Shown here: positions 16,056 through 24,581 of the stretch, in pieces
How positions within the stretch are numbered: the first letter of the stretch is position 1
How the letters are laid out: the number at the start of each line of letters is the position of its first letter
NCBI GenBank assembly: GCA_002382085.1
Contig: DFZK01000002.1
Coordinates: forward strand, 77,718-141,717
DNA: 64,000 nucleotides
DNA from: Sulfurospirillum sp. UBA4058
Lineage (GTDB): Bacteria; Campylobacterota; Campylobacteria; Campylobacterales; Sulfurospirillaceae
Direction of reading: 5' to 3'
Notes under the pieces: generated by a model
What the model saw: only the letters and a program-made list of their open reading frames with translations
The model's database searches: none
Told to the model about the DNA's origin: nothing
Translations under genes and position numbers: made by a program

Positions 16056-16433
16056 ATGGCAGTCAAAATTACCGAACTTTGCATCAATTGCGACAGTTGT
16101 ATCGACGAGTGCCCCGCAACCGCAATCGTGAGCGCATCCGATTCGCCTATCAACGGAGAGACGACGTACGTTAAACCCGAAAAATGCATCGAGTGTGCCG
16201 ACGGTACGATGCCAAAATGTGCGGACGCCTGTCCCACCGAAGGGGCTATCGTTTGGGATATGCCCTATACGGCGGAATTTAACGCGTACTACGTTTCGGG
16301 TCACGAAAGCGGTTTATACAACATCCGCGAGCATAAGAAAAACGGCATCATGTTTCCCGAAGTTTCCCCAAAACCGTATCGCGAAGCCGTCTCTATCGCG
16401 GATAGAACAGCGCACGTTCCCGTTAACGCGTAA
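16056..16433 (+). CDS. 2[4Fe-4S] ferredoxin, nif type
   Basis: A 125-residue bacterial ferredoxin. Cluster 1 ligands are CINCDSCIDECP; cluster 2 ligands are CIECADGTMPKCADACP, with the longer spacing between the second and third Cys that is typical of FdxN-type ferredoxins linked to nitrogenase. A C-terminal extension of about 50 residues follows. The ATG at 16056 has AAGGA upstream and gives MAVKITELC, the usual start; a longer upstream frame has no similarity. It leads a three-gene operon with a NifX-like protein and a flavodiiron protein. Confidence 0.92.
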   Translation: MAVKITELCINCDSCIDECPATAIVSASDSPINGETTYVKPEKCIECADGTMPKCADACPTEGAIVWDMPYTAEFNAYYVSGHESGLYNIREHKKNGIMFPEVSPKPYREAVSIADRTAHVPVNA

Positions 16434-16442
16434 GGAAATACG

Positions 16443-16817
16443 ATGAAAATAGCATTTGCATCCACGGACAACCTCCATGTCAACGACCATTTCGGCTGGT
16501 GCAAATGCTTTTACATGTACGAACTTCACGACGATGCGTTTAGCTTTGTAAAAACGCTTCCATCGCCGAACGAACATAGCGAAGAAGGCGATAAACTCGC
16601 CTATAAAATCGCCTGTTTGGAAGATGCGAATATCCTCTGTGCTTCCCACATCGGTCCGCGCGCTTCCTTGATGGTTAAAGGTTCGGGCATTTTCGTTTTA
16701 AAAAGCGAAAAAGAGAACGAACGTATCGAAGAGGTTTTAAAGACGCTTTTACGGCTCAAAAACACCCAACCTCCTTTGTGGATGCAAAGGTTTTTACATG
16801 CACCCTCAGCCTCTTGA
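16443..16817 (+). CDS. NifX/NafY-fold protein (second NifX-like)
   Basis: A 124-residue protein of the dinitrogenase iron-molybdenum cofactor-binding fold. The N-terminal KIAFASTDNLHVNDHFGW and the SHIGPRASLMVKG segment match NifX and the C-terminal domain of NifB. It is distinct from the nifX at 8138. It begins nine bases after the ferredoxin gene and overlaps the flavodiiron gene by 20 bases. It probably binds NifB-co or a related Fe-S cofactor. Confidence 0.85.
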   Translation: MKIAFASTDNLHVNDHFGWCKCFYMYELHDDAFSFVKTLPSPNEHSEEGDKLAYKIACLEDANILCASHIGPRASLMVKGSGIFVLKSEKENERIEEVLKTLLRLKNTQPPLWMQRFLHAPSAS

Positions 16818-18030
16818 AATCGCACCGGATATTTTTTATATAGGCGTACTCGATCCCGACATTCGAACGTTTGATATCGTGATGCGCACCGCCAACGGCT
16901 CAAGCTATAATGCCTATTTGATTCAAACAAGCCAAGGCGTTATCATCGTCGATACCGTCAAAAAAGAGTTTCAGGAACTTTTTTTTAACCGCATCGAATC
17001 GTTGTGCGATTATGCGGCGATTCGCTACGTGATCGTTCATCATATCGAACCCGACCATTCGGGTGCGCTTCCCGAACTCATCGCGCGCGCACCGCATGCG
17101 AAGGTCTTAATTTCGCCGCAAGCCACGACGATGCTAAAAGCCCTTACCGGAAGCGAAAACATCGACTTTGAGACGATCTGGACCAACAAACAACTGCGAC
17201 TCGGCACTAAAACTTTAACGTTTTTAAGCACGCCTTATTTGCATTGGCCCGAAACGATGAGCTCATACGTCGAAGAAGACAAACTGCTCTTTAGCGGCGA
17301 CGTTTTCGGGGCGCACTATTGCGATCGACGCCTTTTTAACGATAAAGTGGGTGATTTTTGGTATGCGTTTGCGTATTATTACGACCATATTATGCGCCCG
17401 TTTCAAAGCTACGTTAAAAGTGCGCTCAAACTGTACGATCGTTTGGACATTCAAACGATTGCGCCGCTTCACGGTCCGATCATTCGTGAAAATCCTTCCA
17501 CGTATATCGAAGCGTACCGTCAATGGAGCACCAAGCTCGAACGCCATAAAGAGGGGCAAAAAGTTCTTTCTATTTTTTATTTGACGAGTTACAAAAACAC
17601 GCAAGAGATGGCGCACGCCATTTACGAAGGTGCGGAAAGCGTAGAAAACATCGTCACGAATCTTTACGATCTAGCGTCGATCGAAGAGCAAAATATGATG
17701 CGTATTCTTGAAGAGAGCGACGGTTTTCTCATCGGAACGCCCACGATTAACGCCGATGCGCCCAAGCCCGTTTGGGATCTACTCTCGTGCTTGATGTTTT
17801 TAGACAAACAAGGCAAAACTGCCGGAGCGTTCGGCTCTTACGGCTGGAGCGGAGAAGCTATCGATCATATTCTTGCACGCTTGAAAGCCCTAAAACTCAG
17901 AGTTCCGCCCTTAGAGCCGATGAAAATCAAGCTCATACCGACCGAAGAAGAGCTCCAAAAATGCTTTTGTTTCGGCATCGAATTTGCTGAAATTTTAAAC
18001 GGCAAAATGATCGAAATCGATCTGGCGTAA
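16798..18030 (+). CDS. fprA: A-type flavodiiron protein
   Basis: A 410-residue flavodiiron protein, which reduces O2 to water or NO to N2O. The N-terminal metallo-beta-lactamase domain (about 1-250) holds the di-iron motif HHIEPDH (His82, Glu84, Asp86, His87), the HWPETM His, GDVFGAHY Asp and APLHGPI His. The C-terminal flavodoxin domain (about 252-400) has YLTSYKNTQEMAHAIYEG and APKPVWDLL. It overlaps the preceding NifX-like gene by 20 bases. Location in a sigma-54 nif operon suggests oxygen protection of nitrogenase. Confidence 0.93.
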   Translation: MHPQPLEIAPDIFYIGVLDPDIRTFDIVMRTANGSSYNAYLIQTSQGVIIVDTVKKEFQELFFNRIESLCDYAAIRYVIVHHIEPDHSGALPELIARAPHAKVLISPQATTMLKALTGSENIDFETIWTNKQLRLGTKTLTFLSTPYLHWPETMSSYVEEDKLLFSGDVFGAHYCDRRLFNDKVGDFWYAFAYYYDHIMRPFQSYVKSALKLYDRLDIQTIAPLHGPIIRENPSTYIEAYRQWSTKLERHKEGQKVLSIFYLTSYKNTQEMAHAIYEGAESVENIVTNLYDLASIEEQNMMRILEESDGFLIGTPTINADAPKPVWDLLSCLMFLDKQGKTAGAFGSYGWSGEAIDHILARLKALKLRVPPLEPMKIKLIPTEEELQKCFCFGIEFAEILNGKMIEIDLA

Positions 18031-18037
18031 CACAACT

Positions 18038-19777
18038 TTAGTTGAGCAACTCTTGTTGCGGTTGACCGATAAAATAGCCTTGAAATTCGTCGATACCTAA
18101 AGGAATCAAGGTATCAAAGACCGCTTCGTTATGCACGAACTCGGCAATCGTTTTGATTTGTAAAGCCTTGGCAAAGGAGACGATCGCTTTGACCAGCTGA
18201 AACGATTGAGTGTCGTGGTCGATGTTTTTAATCAAACTACCGTCGATCTTCAGATACGCCGGATGCATCTCCATAATGTTCGTAAAATTAGAATACCCCG
18301 TACCGAAATCGTCGATCGCGATAGGTGCTTGTTCGTATTTGACGTATTTTAAAAAGTGTTTGATCGTATTAAAATCTCCGATTTTTTCGCTCTCTACGAC
18401 CTCAAACACCAAATTAAACCGCTGACGCTTCTCTTGATAATCGATAATCTTTGCGCGCACGCAATCGCGAATCTCTTTATTGAGCATATCCCGAAAACTA
18501 AAATTGATCGAAAAATCAAGATGCAAGTTGGCTTGCGCTTTTTCTAAAACTTTCTCGATCATGGAAAAGCTTAACATGTCATACTGTTTCGTCCGTCGCG
18601 CAATATCGAGAAAGTAGTACGGAGAGACGTATTGCTCCGTTCCAAATTTATCTTTCGTTCGAATGCGAATCAATGCCTCGTACTTGACGATCTGCTTATG
18701 CGCGTTGCAAATCGGTTGAAAAAACGGGACGACGTTGTCTTGGTTGAGCGTATCGTTAATGACGTCTTGCCAATAAAAATCGTTCGATAAGGACTCGGTT
18801 TCGTCAAGGTTACTCGTATACACGACGAAACTTTTTCCGCTTTGCTTGGCAAAATCGAGTGCGGTAAACGCTTTATTGAAAAGATTTTCCTGATCAAACG
18901 TAACGCCCATGGAGATATGAATCAAGATTTTTTCCAGTAACGCGTCGATTTTTAATTCCAAACCGTCTAGGGCTTCCAACGTCGCTTGCACGTCTTCGTA
19001 AATCTTTTCGGGATCGAGTTGCTGATCGATCGAAAGCATCACAAATTCGTTCGTAGCAATGCGAAACGCACTGTAAAAAAGAGACTGTGCTACGTCTTTA
19101 AGAGCCTCGGCAAACGCTTGAAGGATCTCGTTTCCGATCTCCATACCGTAAAGTTTATTGTAATTTTTAAATTGATCGATCGTAATGAGGAACAGAGCCG
19201 GTACGTTATCGGACGAAATCTCTTTTAACATCAAATCGAGCGCATTTTTATTGGAAAGTTTGGTTAAAGGATCGGTGTAACGTTGTTCTTCCAACGCATG
19301 GTTTTGCGTTAAAATCGTCTGCTCCAATCCGTACATGTAAGCCTTGGCTTCTTGCTTCATCGTAATCGTCTCGACGGTCGAAGAGAGCGTTTCAAAAAAT
19401 TGGTCGAGTTCAAGAGGTTTTAAAATATAGCCGTTCACGTTTAAGCGAATCGTTTCGATGAAACACTCGCTATCGTTATAAGCGGATGTGACGATCGTGG
19501 CAATATCTCGCGTATGCAAACGCAACTTAGCGATCAACTCCAAACCGTTCATTTTCGGCATTTTAATATCGGTCATGACCAAATCGTAAGGTCGCCTTGC
19601 TTCGGTAAAGAGTCGGTACGCCTCTTCTCCGTCTTGTGCGACGTCGATGCGGTCAAAAAAATCTTTTAAAATATCAACCATTGAACCACGAATCTCTTCA
19701 TCGTCTTCGACGTAGAGAAGAAAAAGCGGTTTCGTGCGTATTTTTAACGCCTCAATGTCGGAAAAATTCATCAGCAT
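18038..19777 (-). CDS. Response regulator with degenerate GGDEF and EAL domains
   Basis: A protein of about 579 residues: receiver domain (about 10-130, phospho-acceptor in VMTDIKMPKMNG), a GGDEF-like domain in which the motif reads ATNEF and is probably inactive, and an EAL domain (YEALIRIR, later DDFGTGYSN) that may hydrolyse c-di-GMP. The start is uncertain between ATGs at 19777 and 19771. It converges on fprA with seven bases between the stops and is adjacent to the OmpR-type regulator gene. No cognate kinase is next to it. Confidence 0.88.
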   Translation of the reverse strand: MLMNFSDIEALKIRTKPLFLLYVEDDEEIRGSMVDILKDFFDRIDVAQDGEEAYRLFTEARRPYDLVMTDIKMPKMNGLELIAKLRLHTRDIATIVTSAYNDSECFIETIRLNVNGYILKPLELDQFFETLSSTVETITMKQEAKAYMYGLEQTILTQNHALEEQRYTDPLTKLSNKNALDLMLKEISSDNVPALFLITIDQFKNYNKLYGMEIGNEILQAFAEALKDVAQSLFYSAFRIATNEFVMLSIDQQLDPEKIYEDVQATLEALDGLELKIDALLEKILIHISMGVTFDQENLFNKAFTALDFAKQSGKSFVVYTSNLDETESLSNDFYWQDVINDTLNQDNVVPFFQPICNAHKQIVKYEALIRIRTKDKFGTEQYVSPYYFLDIARRTKQYDMLSFSMIEKVLEKAQANLHLDFSINFSFRDMLNKEIRDCVRAKIIDYQEKRQRFNLVFEVVESEKIGDFNTIKHFLKYVKYEQAPIAIDDFGTGYSNFTNIMEMHPAYLKIDGSLIKNIDHDTQSFQLVKAIVSFAKALQIKTIAEFVHNEAVFDTLIPLGIDEFQGYFIGQPQQELLN

Positions 19778-19793
19778 ACCCCAAGCGAGATAC

Positions 19794-19819
19794 ACGAAGT
19801 ATAGCGGAAAAAACTTCGT
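19794..19819 (-). promoter_or_regulatory. Inverted repeat over the promoter of the REC-GGDEF-EAL gene
   Basis: ACGAAGT (19794-19800) and ACTTCGT (19813-19819) form an inverted repeat with a 12-base spacer. A -10-like TATACT on the minus strand (19804-19799) overlaps one arm. The position just upstream of the start codons suggests an operator; no regulator can be named. Confidence 0.35.
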
Positions 19820-19861
19820 CTATTATCAGCTCATTATGAGGATCGTGAGAAAAAGCCTCTT

Positions 19862-20530
19862 TTATAAGACAAGCCTATAACCCGTTCCGTATTCGGTCAT
19901 CAGATAAATCGGCTTTTTTGGGTTATCTCCGAGCTTTTTACGAATATTTTGAATATGGTAATTTAACGATTGAGGAGAACTTAGCGAAGAGAGATGAATG
20001 GCTAAAACGTTACGATAAACGACGCGATTTTTATTTTCTATGAGGAAAGCAAGAATTTTATATTCGATGGCGGTTAACGAGAGCGGTTGTTGGTTAAATA
20101 AAATCGTCTGCGTATTGTAATCAATCGCCAAACTTTTTCGTGCAACGTCCAATTTGATGCGCGAACAACGTTTTAAAATCGCCCAAATACGGACTTCTAA
20201 CTCCTCCAAAACGAAAGGCTTACACAAATAATCGTCCACGCCGAAACGAAAGGCTTGTATTTTGATATCGGTATCGCTGTAAGAGCTTAACACGATAATC
20301 GGTATAGTGCTTTGGTTGTTGATCTGTTTAATCACTTCCAAGCCGCTAAAATCAGGAAGGCTCAAGTCCAACAAAAGCATATCGTAAACATGCAAAGAGA
20401 GCTTAAAAAGTCCATCTACCGCCGTTTCCGAGACGTCCACTTCGAAACCGACGTTCTCTAAAAAGCGCACCGTTTGATTTGCGGCATCGCAATCGCTTTG
20501 CACCAAAAGAATTTTAATTTTTTTTTGCAT
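19862..20530 (-). CDS. OmpR/PhoB-family response regulator
   Basis: A 222-residue response regulator: receiver domain (about 1-120, with LLLDLSLPDFSG and Lys in LCKPF) and a winged-helix DNA-binding domain (about 130-222, ending TEYGTGYRLVL). The acidic pair at the N-terminus reads QSD rather than EDD, so metal binding may be altered. The ATG at 20530 is preferred because AGGA is six bases upstream; longer frames exist. It is divergent from nifB and adjacent to another receiver protein, but no histidine kinase is nearby, so it is an orphan candidate for a nif regulator. Confidence 0.88.
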   Translation of the reverse strand: MQKKIKILLVQSDCDAANQTVRFLENVGFEVDVSETAVDGLFKLSLHVYDMLLLDLSLPDFSGLEVIKQINNQSTIPIIVLSSYSDTDIKIQAFRFGVDDYLCKPFVLEELEVRIWAILKRCSRIKLDVARKSLAIDYNTQTILFNQQPLSLTAIEYKILAFLIENKNRVVYRNVLAIHLSSLSSPQSLNYHIQNIRKKLGDNPKKPIYLMTEYGTGYRLVL

Positions 20531-20678
20531 TCGTCCTACACCGCCCAATAATTCATTGTAAACATTATACACCAAAGAAAGGTGCTATTTTGCCAACAAC
20601 CGTTTAAAACCAAGCTTATAGTTTATGAAATGCCCGCATCGGGTAAGTATGAAACCTTAGAAGCACGTGATTTGTCCA

Positions 20679-20694
20679 AGGAACACTTCGTGCA
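20679..20694 (+). promoter_or_regulatory. Sigma-54-type promoter of nifB
   Basis: AGGAACACTTCGTGCA has GG at 20680-20681 and GC at 20692-20693, at sigma-54 spacing, with the GGAACAC -24 element also seen upstream of nifX and the ferredoxin operon. Predicted transcription start is near 20705, 24 bases before the chosen nifB ATG, which supports that start over the longer open frame beginning at 20582. Confidence 0.72.
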
Positions 20695-20728
20695 CTTTTT
20701 AGACAAAATCACTCCAAAAGGATCGCAC

Positions 20729-22159
20729 ATGAGTTGCTCTTGCTCATCCTCAACCAACACCCAAAACGAGCTACATGCGAGCATCTTACAAAAGATTAAC
20801 AATCACCCTTGTTACTCTCAAGACGCTCATCAACATTATGCGCGTATCCACGTAGCGGTTGCACCCGCTTGTAACATCCAGTGCAACTACTGCAACCGCA
20901 AATACGACTGTTCCAATGAAAGTCGCCCGGGCGTAACCAGTTACAAACTCAAGCCCGAAGAAGCGGTCAAAAAAGTCTTACATGTCGGAGGACTCATTCA
21001 ACAACTCAGCGTCGTGGGCATCGCAGGTCCCGGAGACGGTCTTGCCAATCCGAAACAAACGTTTGAGACTTTCGCGCTTTTAAAAAAATACGCTCCGGAC
21101 ATCAAACTGTGCCTTTCCACCAACGGTTTGATGATCCATAAACATATCGACGAAATCGCTAAATACAATATCGAACACGTAACGGTTACGCTTAACAGCG
21201 TCGATGAAAGCGGCGAGATCGGCTCAAAGATCTATCCGTGGGTTTTTTACGAACATAAAAAACACCGCGGCGTCGAGGGTGCAAAACTGTTGCTTGAAAA
21301 ACAACTTTTAGGCATTAAAATGCTCGTTGAACGCGGCATTTTGGTCAAAGTCAACTCCGTTCTCATTCCAGGCATCAACGACGCACATTTGCCTTTGGTC
21401 GCCAAAAAAGTAAAAGAACTCGGCGTTTTCATTCAAAACGTTATGCCGCTCATCTCCAAACCGGAATTCGGTACGAAATTCGGTTTAGACGGCATTCCGA
21501 GCGCAACGCACAAACAATTGATGAAAGCACAAGAAGCTTGCGACGTCAACGTCAAAATGATGCGCCATTGCCGTCAGTGCCGCGCCGATGCGGTCGGACT
21601 TTTAGGCGAAGATCGAAGCGACGAATTTTTCAAAGAGAGCTTTGTCGATCAAAGTTTTGAAGAACTGGCTAAACATTACAACCTTAACCAACGCATGCAA
21701 ACCCACGAAAATATCGAAACGTGGCGTAGAGCGCTTCGAGCGGCGAACGGTCGAGTGCTTCAAGAAGAGGCTCTTGACAAAAACGCGCTTAGCTCTACGG
21801 GAGAGACCAAACTCATTGCCGTCACGACACGCGGAAACGGACTCATCAACGATCATTTCGGAAGCGCGAAAGAGTTTTTAATTTACGAAGCGGGTGACAA
21901 AGCAATCAAATTTTTGATGCACCGTAAAGTCGAAAAAGCGTACTGTATGGGTAAAGAAGGATGCGACGGAACGTATCCGATCGACGAAATCAAACACGCA
22001 TTACACGATTGCGATCTCTTACTCACGCAAAAAATCGGCGAATGCCCGCAAAAAGAACTGAATAGCATTCAGCTGGCATGTGATGAGAGTTTTGCGGATG
22101 AACCCATCGAGATTTCCGTTTTGAAAGGTGCGCGAAAACACTTTTTTACCGCTTCTTAA
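20729..22159 (+). CDS. nifB: NifB radical SAM protein, NifB-cofactor synthase
   Basis: A 476-residue NifB. It fuses two [4Fe-4S] clusters and inserts a carbide to make the 8Fe NifB-co core. The radical SAM Cys motif is CNIQCNYC, followed by NRKYDCSNESRPGV. The catalytic barrel continues to about 300 (CRQCRADAVG is a late conserved Cys block), and the C-terminal 110 residues form a NifX-like domain (GNGLINDHFGSAKEFLIYE). The ATG at 20729 has AAGGA upstream and lies just after a sigma-54-type promoter. nifV follows 18 bases later. Confidence 0.96.
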   Translation: MSCSCSSSTNTQNELHASILQKINNHPCYSQDAHQHYARIHVAVAPACNIQCNYCNRKYDCSNESRPGVTSYKLKPEEAVKKVLHVGGLIQQLSVVGIAGPGDGLANPKQTFETFALLKKYAPDIKLCLSTNGLMIHKHIDEIAKYNIEHVTVTLNSVDESGEIGSKIYPWVFYEHKKHRGVEGAKLLLEKQLLGIKMLVERGILVKVNSVLIPGINDAHLPLVAKKVKELGVFIQNVMPLISKPEFGTKFGLDGIPSATHKQLMKAQEACDVNVKMMRHCRQCRADAVGLLGEDRSDEFFKESFVDQSFEELAKHYNLNQRMQTHENIETWRRALRAANGRVLQEEALDKNALSSTGETKLIAVTTRGNGLINDHFGSAKEFLIYEAGDKAIKFLMHRKVEKAYCMGKEGCDGTYPIDEIKHALHDCDLLLTQKIGECPQKELNSIQLACDESFADEPIEISVLKGARKHFFTAS

Positions 22160-22177
22160 GAAGCAAAGGATACGGCT

Positions 22178-23290
22178 ATGATTATCAACGATACGACGCT
22201 TCGAGACGGGGAACAAGCCCCTTACGTCGCTTTCAATACGGATGAGAAAATCGCCATTGCCTCGGCATTGTACCTTGCCGGAGCGGACGAGCTTGAGGTC
22301 GGAATCCCCGCCATGGGGGCCAAAGAACAAGCCGATATTCAAGAAATTTTGGCTCTCGATCTGCCGCTTCGTATCATGAGCTGGAACCGTGCTACGATGA
22401 GCGACCTTGAAGCCTCGCTTGCCTGCGGTCTTAAAGCGGTCGATCTGTCGATTCCGGTATCGGATATTCTGATCGAGGCAAAATTCAAAGGGGATAAAAC
22501 ACGCCTCTTAAAAAACCTTGAAGAAGTCTTACATGTCAGCCGATCCGAAGGACTTTTTACCTGCATCGGCGGTGAAGACAGTTCGCGTGCCGATCTTGGC
22601 TTTTTAAAAGAAGTGATGACGTTAGGTGCAGAAGCAGGAGCTAATCGGTTCCGTTACTGCGATACGGTCGGCATTATGCGGCCTCATCAGATTTACGAAC
22701 ACATTTCCGAACTGTGCGGTCTTCACCTTTTAGAGATCGAAATGCACACGCACAACGATTTTGGAATGGCAACCGCCAATGCGATCAGCGGATTGGAAGC
22801 CGGAGCCATTAGCGTCAATACGACCGTCATCGGGCTAGGCGAACGCGCCGGAAACGCCAGCTTCGAGCAAACCCTGATGGCACTAACCCATCTTTTCGGC
22901 GAAGCACGCACGGTTGACGCTAAAGCACTTCATCACGTCGTCTCTTTGGTACAAAAAGCCGCACATCAAACCATTTCGCCGACCATGCCCATCGTCGGGA
23001 AAAACATCTTTTCGCATGAATCGGGCATTCACGTCAACGGCATGATTAAACACGAACAAGCCTATGAAGCCTTCTCGCCGCAAAGCGTGGGTATGAAGCG
23101 TACTTACCCTATCGGCAAGCACTCGGGCAGCTCCACGCTCGTGTATCATCTGCGCGCTATGGGCGTCGAACCCGAACACGAAGTCGTCAATCGCATTTTA
23201 CCCACCGTACGGGAATTGGTCACGGAGCGTAAAAAAGTCCTCAACAAAAAAGAACTTAAGGCACTTTACGACGCGCATAAAGCCGGATAA
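22178..23290 (+). CDS. nifV: NifV homocitrate synthase
   Basis: A 370-residue homocitrate synthase, which condenses acetyl-CoA with 2-oxoglutarate to give the organic ligand of FeMo-co. The start IINDTTLRDGEQAPYVAF has the catalytic DTTLRDGEQ, and MHTHNDFGMATANAISG has the metal-binding His pair. Length fits NifV rather than 2-isopropylmalate synthase, which has a longer regulatory C-terminus. It is the second gene of the nifB operon. Confidence 0.93.
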   Translation: MIINDTTLRDGEQAPYVAFNTDEKIAIASALYLAGADELEVGIPAMGAKEQADIQEILALDLPLRIMSWNRATMSDLEASLACGLKAVDLSIPVSDILIEAKFKGDKTRLLKNLEEVLHVSRSEGLFTCIGGEDSSRADLGFLKEVMTLGAEAGANRFRYCDTVGIMRPHQIYEHISELCGLHLLEIEMHTHNDFGMATANAISGLEAGAISVNTTVIGLGERAGNASFEQTLMALTHLFGEARTVDAKALHHVVSLVQKAAHQTISPTMPIVGKNIFSHESGIHVNGMIKHEQAYEAFSPQSVGMKRTYPIGKHSGSSTLVYHLRAMGVEPEHEVVNRILPTVRELVTERKKVLNKKELKALYDAHKAG

Positions 23291-23294
23291 AACG

Positions 23295-23558
23295 ATGCAC
23301 GAGTACGCCTCCAAAATCATTTGCGAATGCGGGCAAAAAACAATCCAAGACGCCGTCGATATTTTCAAATCAACGACGCTTCCGTATAAAAAAGCCAAAA
23401 AGTTAGTGACCGAATGCAATCAAACCTGTTGTCGAAGACCGCTAATGGCACTTTTTAATATGGTCGAATTCGGAGAAATCGACTATGAAGAGATTGCCTT
23501 TTTAATCGATCAAAAAAATAATCGCCGCGACGAAGCGGAAGGAGAAAACGATGGCTAA
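23295..23558 (+). CDS. Small cysteine-containing protein of the nifB operon
   Basis: An 87-residue acidic-tailed protein I do not recognise with certainty. It has Cys10 and Cys12 (ICECGQKT) and Cys41, Cys45 and Cys46 (TECNQTCCRR). The spacing loosely recalls small [2Fe-2S] domains such as Bfd or the central NifU domain, but it is not a clear match. It starts four bases after nifV and overlaps the next gene by eight bases, so it is translated with the nif genes. Iron-sulfur binding is only a possibility. Confidence 0.7.
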   Translation: MHEYASKIICECGQKTIQDAVDIFKSTTLPYKKAKKLVTECNQTCCRRPLMALFNMVEFGEIDYEEIAFLIDQKNNRRDEAEGENDG

Positions 23559-24546
23559 GGGAATTCGCGATTTTGCCGCATGGATCAAATCTCAAGGCTT
23601 GGAGCATACGTTACCGCGCAATTTGAGTCAACTCGAAGGACTAACGACCTTGGATTTGAGTCGCAAAAAACTCAAAAGCCTTCCGGAGAGCATCGGCGCA
23701 CTTCAAGAATTAAGCATCCTCAAACTCTCCGGCAATCGTTTGAACGAACTCCCGGATAGCCTTTGCACGCTCAAAAATTTGCGTAACCTCCAATGCGAGA
23801 ATAATCTTTTAGAAAGCCTCCCCGAAGCCATCGGTAACCTCTCATCTTTGGTCATTCTCAATCTCAACGGAAACCAACTAAGCTCCCTTCCTCTTAGCTT
23901 TTACGAATTGCGTAACTTGACGCGTTTAACCTTAGCGGTCAATCGATTGAGTCGTTTGGACGATGCGTTTAAAAACCTCAAAAAACTTTTACATGTAAGC
24001 TTAGATACCAACTATTTCGCTCATTTGCCCGAAGTGTTCGGCTCCATGCAATCGCTTTATTATCTGGATCTTTCCTTCAATAAACTGCATTCCCTTCCGC
24101 AATCGCTCGGCGAAATCCAAGAGCTTGAAACGCTTATTTTAGAAGGCAATCTTTTACGCGACTTGCCCGCTTTAGAAGCGCATGACATGTTAGTCAAACT
24201 CAATCTCGCGTCCAATAACCTCTCTTCGATCGATATCGATTTTTCCAAACTGGAAGATTTGCAAATCCTCTCTTTGGAAAACAATCGACTCGAAAGCGTA
24301 CCGGACTCGCTTTGTTCACTGTGCAAATTGACCTCGCTTGATCTCAGTGCCAACCGCCTCAAAAGTCTGCCCGAATGCATCGGCAAATTGGAAAATCTCT
24401 ACGAACTCGATCTCGAAGAAAATGCCCTGAGTTCGCTTCCTTCTTCCATTAACAAGCTCAAACACCTTAAAAATCTCTACATTGCCGACAACCGAGGACT
24501 CAAGCGTCCCAAGCTTGCTTCGCTGGAATACTGCGACGTAGAATAA
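23551..24546 (+). CDS. Leucine-rich-repeat protein in the nifB operon
   Basis: A 331-residue protein made of about a dozen 23-residue leucine-rich repeats of the type LxxLxLSxNxLxxLPxxLxxLxx, for example LTTLDLSRKKLKSLPESIG and LTSLDLSANRLKSLPECIG. There is no signal peptide or membrane segment, so it should be cytosolic. Such repeats bind proteins. It overlaps the small Cys gene by eight bases and thus belongs to the nifB-nifV transcript. Its partner is unknown; an interaction with nitrogenase components is inferred from context. Confidence 0.85.
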   Translation: MAKGIRDFAAWIKSQGLEHTLPRNLSQLEGLTTLDLSRKKLKSLPESIGALQELSILKLSGNRLNELPDSLCTLKNLRNLQCENNLLESLPEAIGNLSSLVILNLNGNQLSSLPLSFYELRNLTRLTLAVNRLSRLDDAFKNLKKLLHVSLDTNYFAHLPEVFGSMQSLYYLDLSFNKLHSLPQSLGEIQELETLILEGNLLRDLPALEAHDMLVKLNLASNNLSSIDIDFSKLEDLQILSLENNRLESVPDSLCSLCKLTSLDLSANRLKSLPECIGKLENLYELDLEENALSSLPSSINKLKHLKNLYIADNRGLKRPKLASLEYCDVE

Positions 24547-24581
24547 GGAGTTTTTAACTCCTCCTTGGCTACCATATATGA

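Noticed and set aside
20582..20728. Longer N-terminus of nifB
   Set aside because: A sigma-54-type promoter lies inside this stretch (20679-20694), and AAGGA plus the family start fit ATG 20729.
24547..24565. Hairpin GGAGTTTTTAACTCC as a terminator after the LRR gene
   Set aside because: The stem is only six bp with no T run; it may be incidental.
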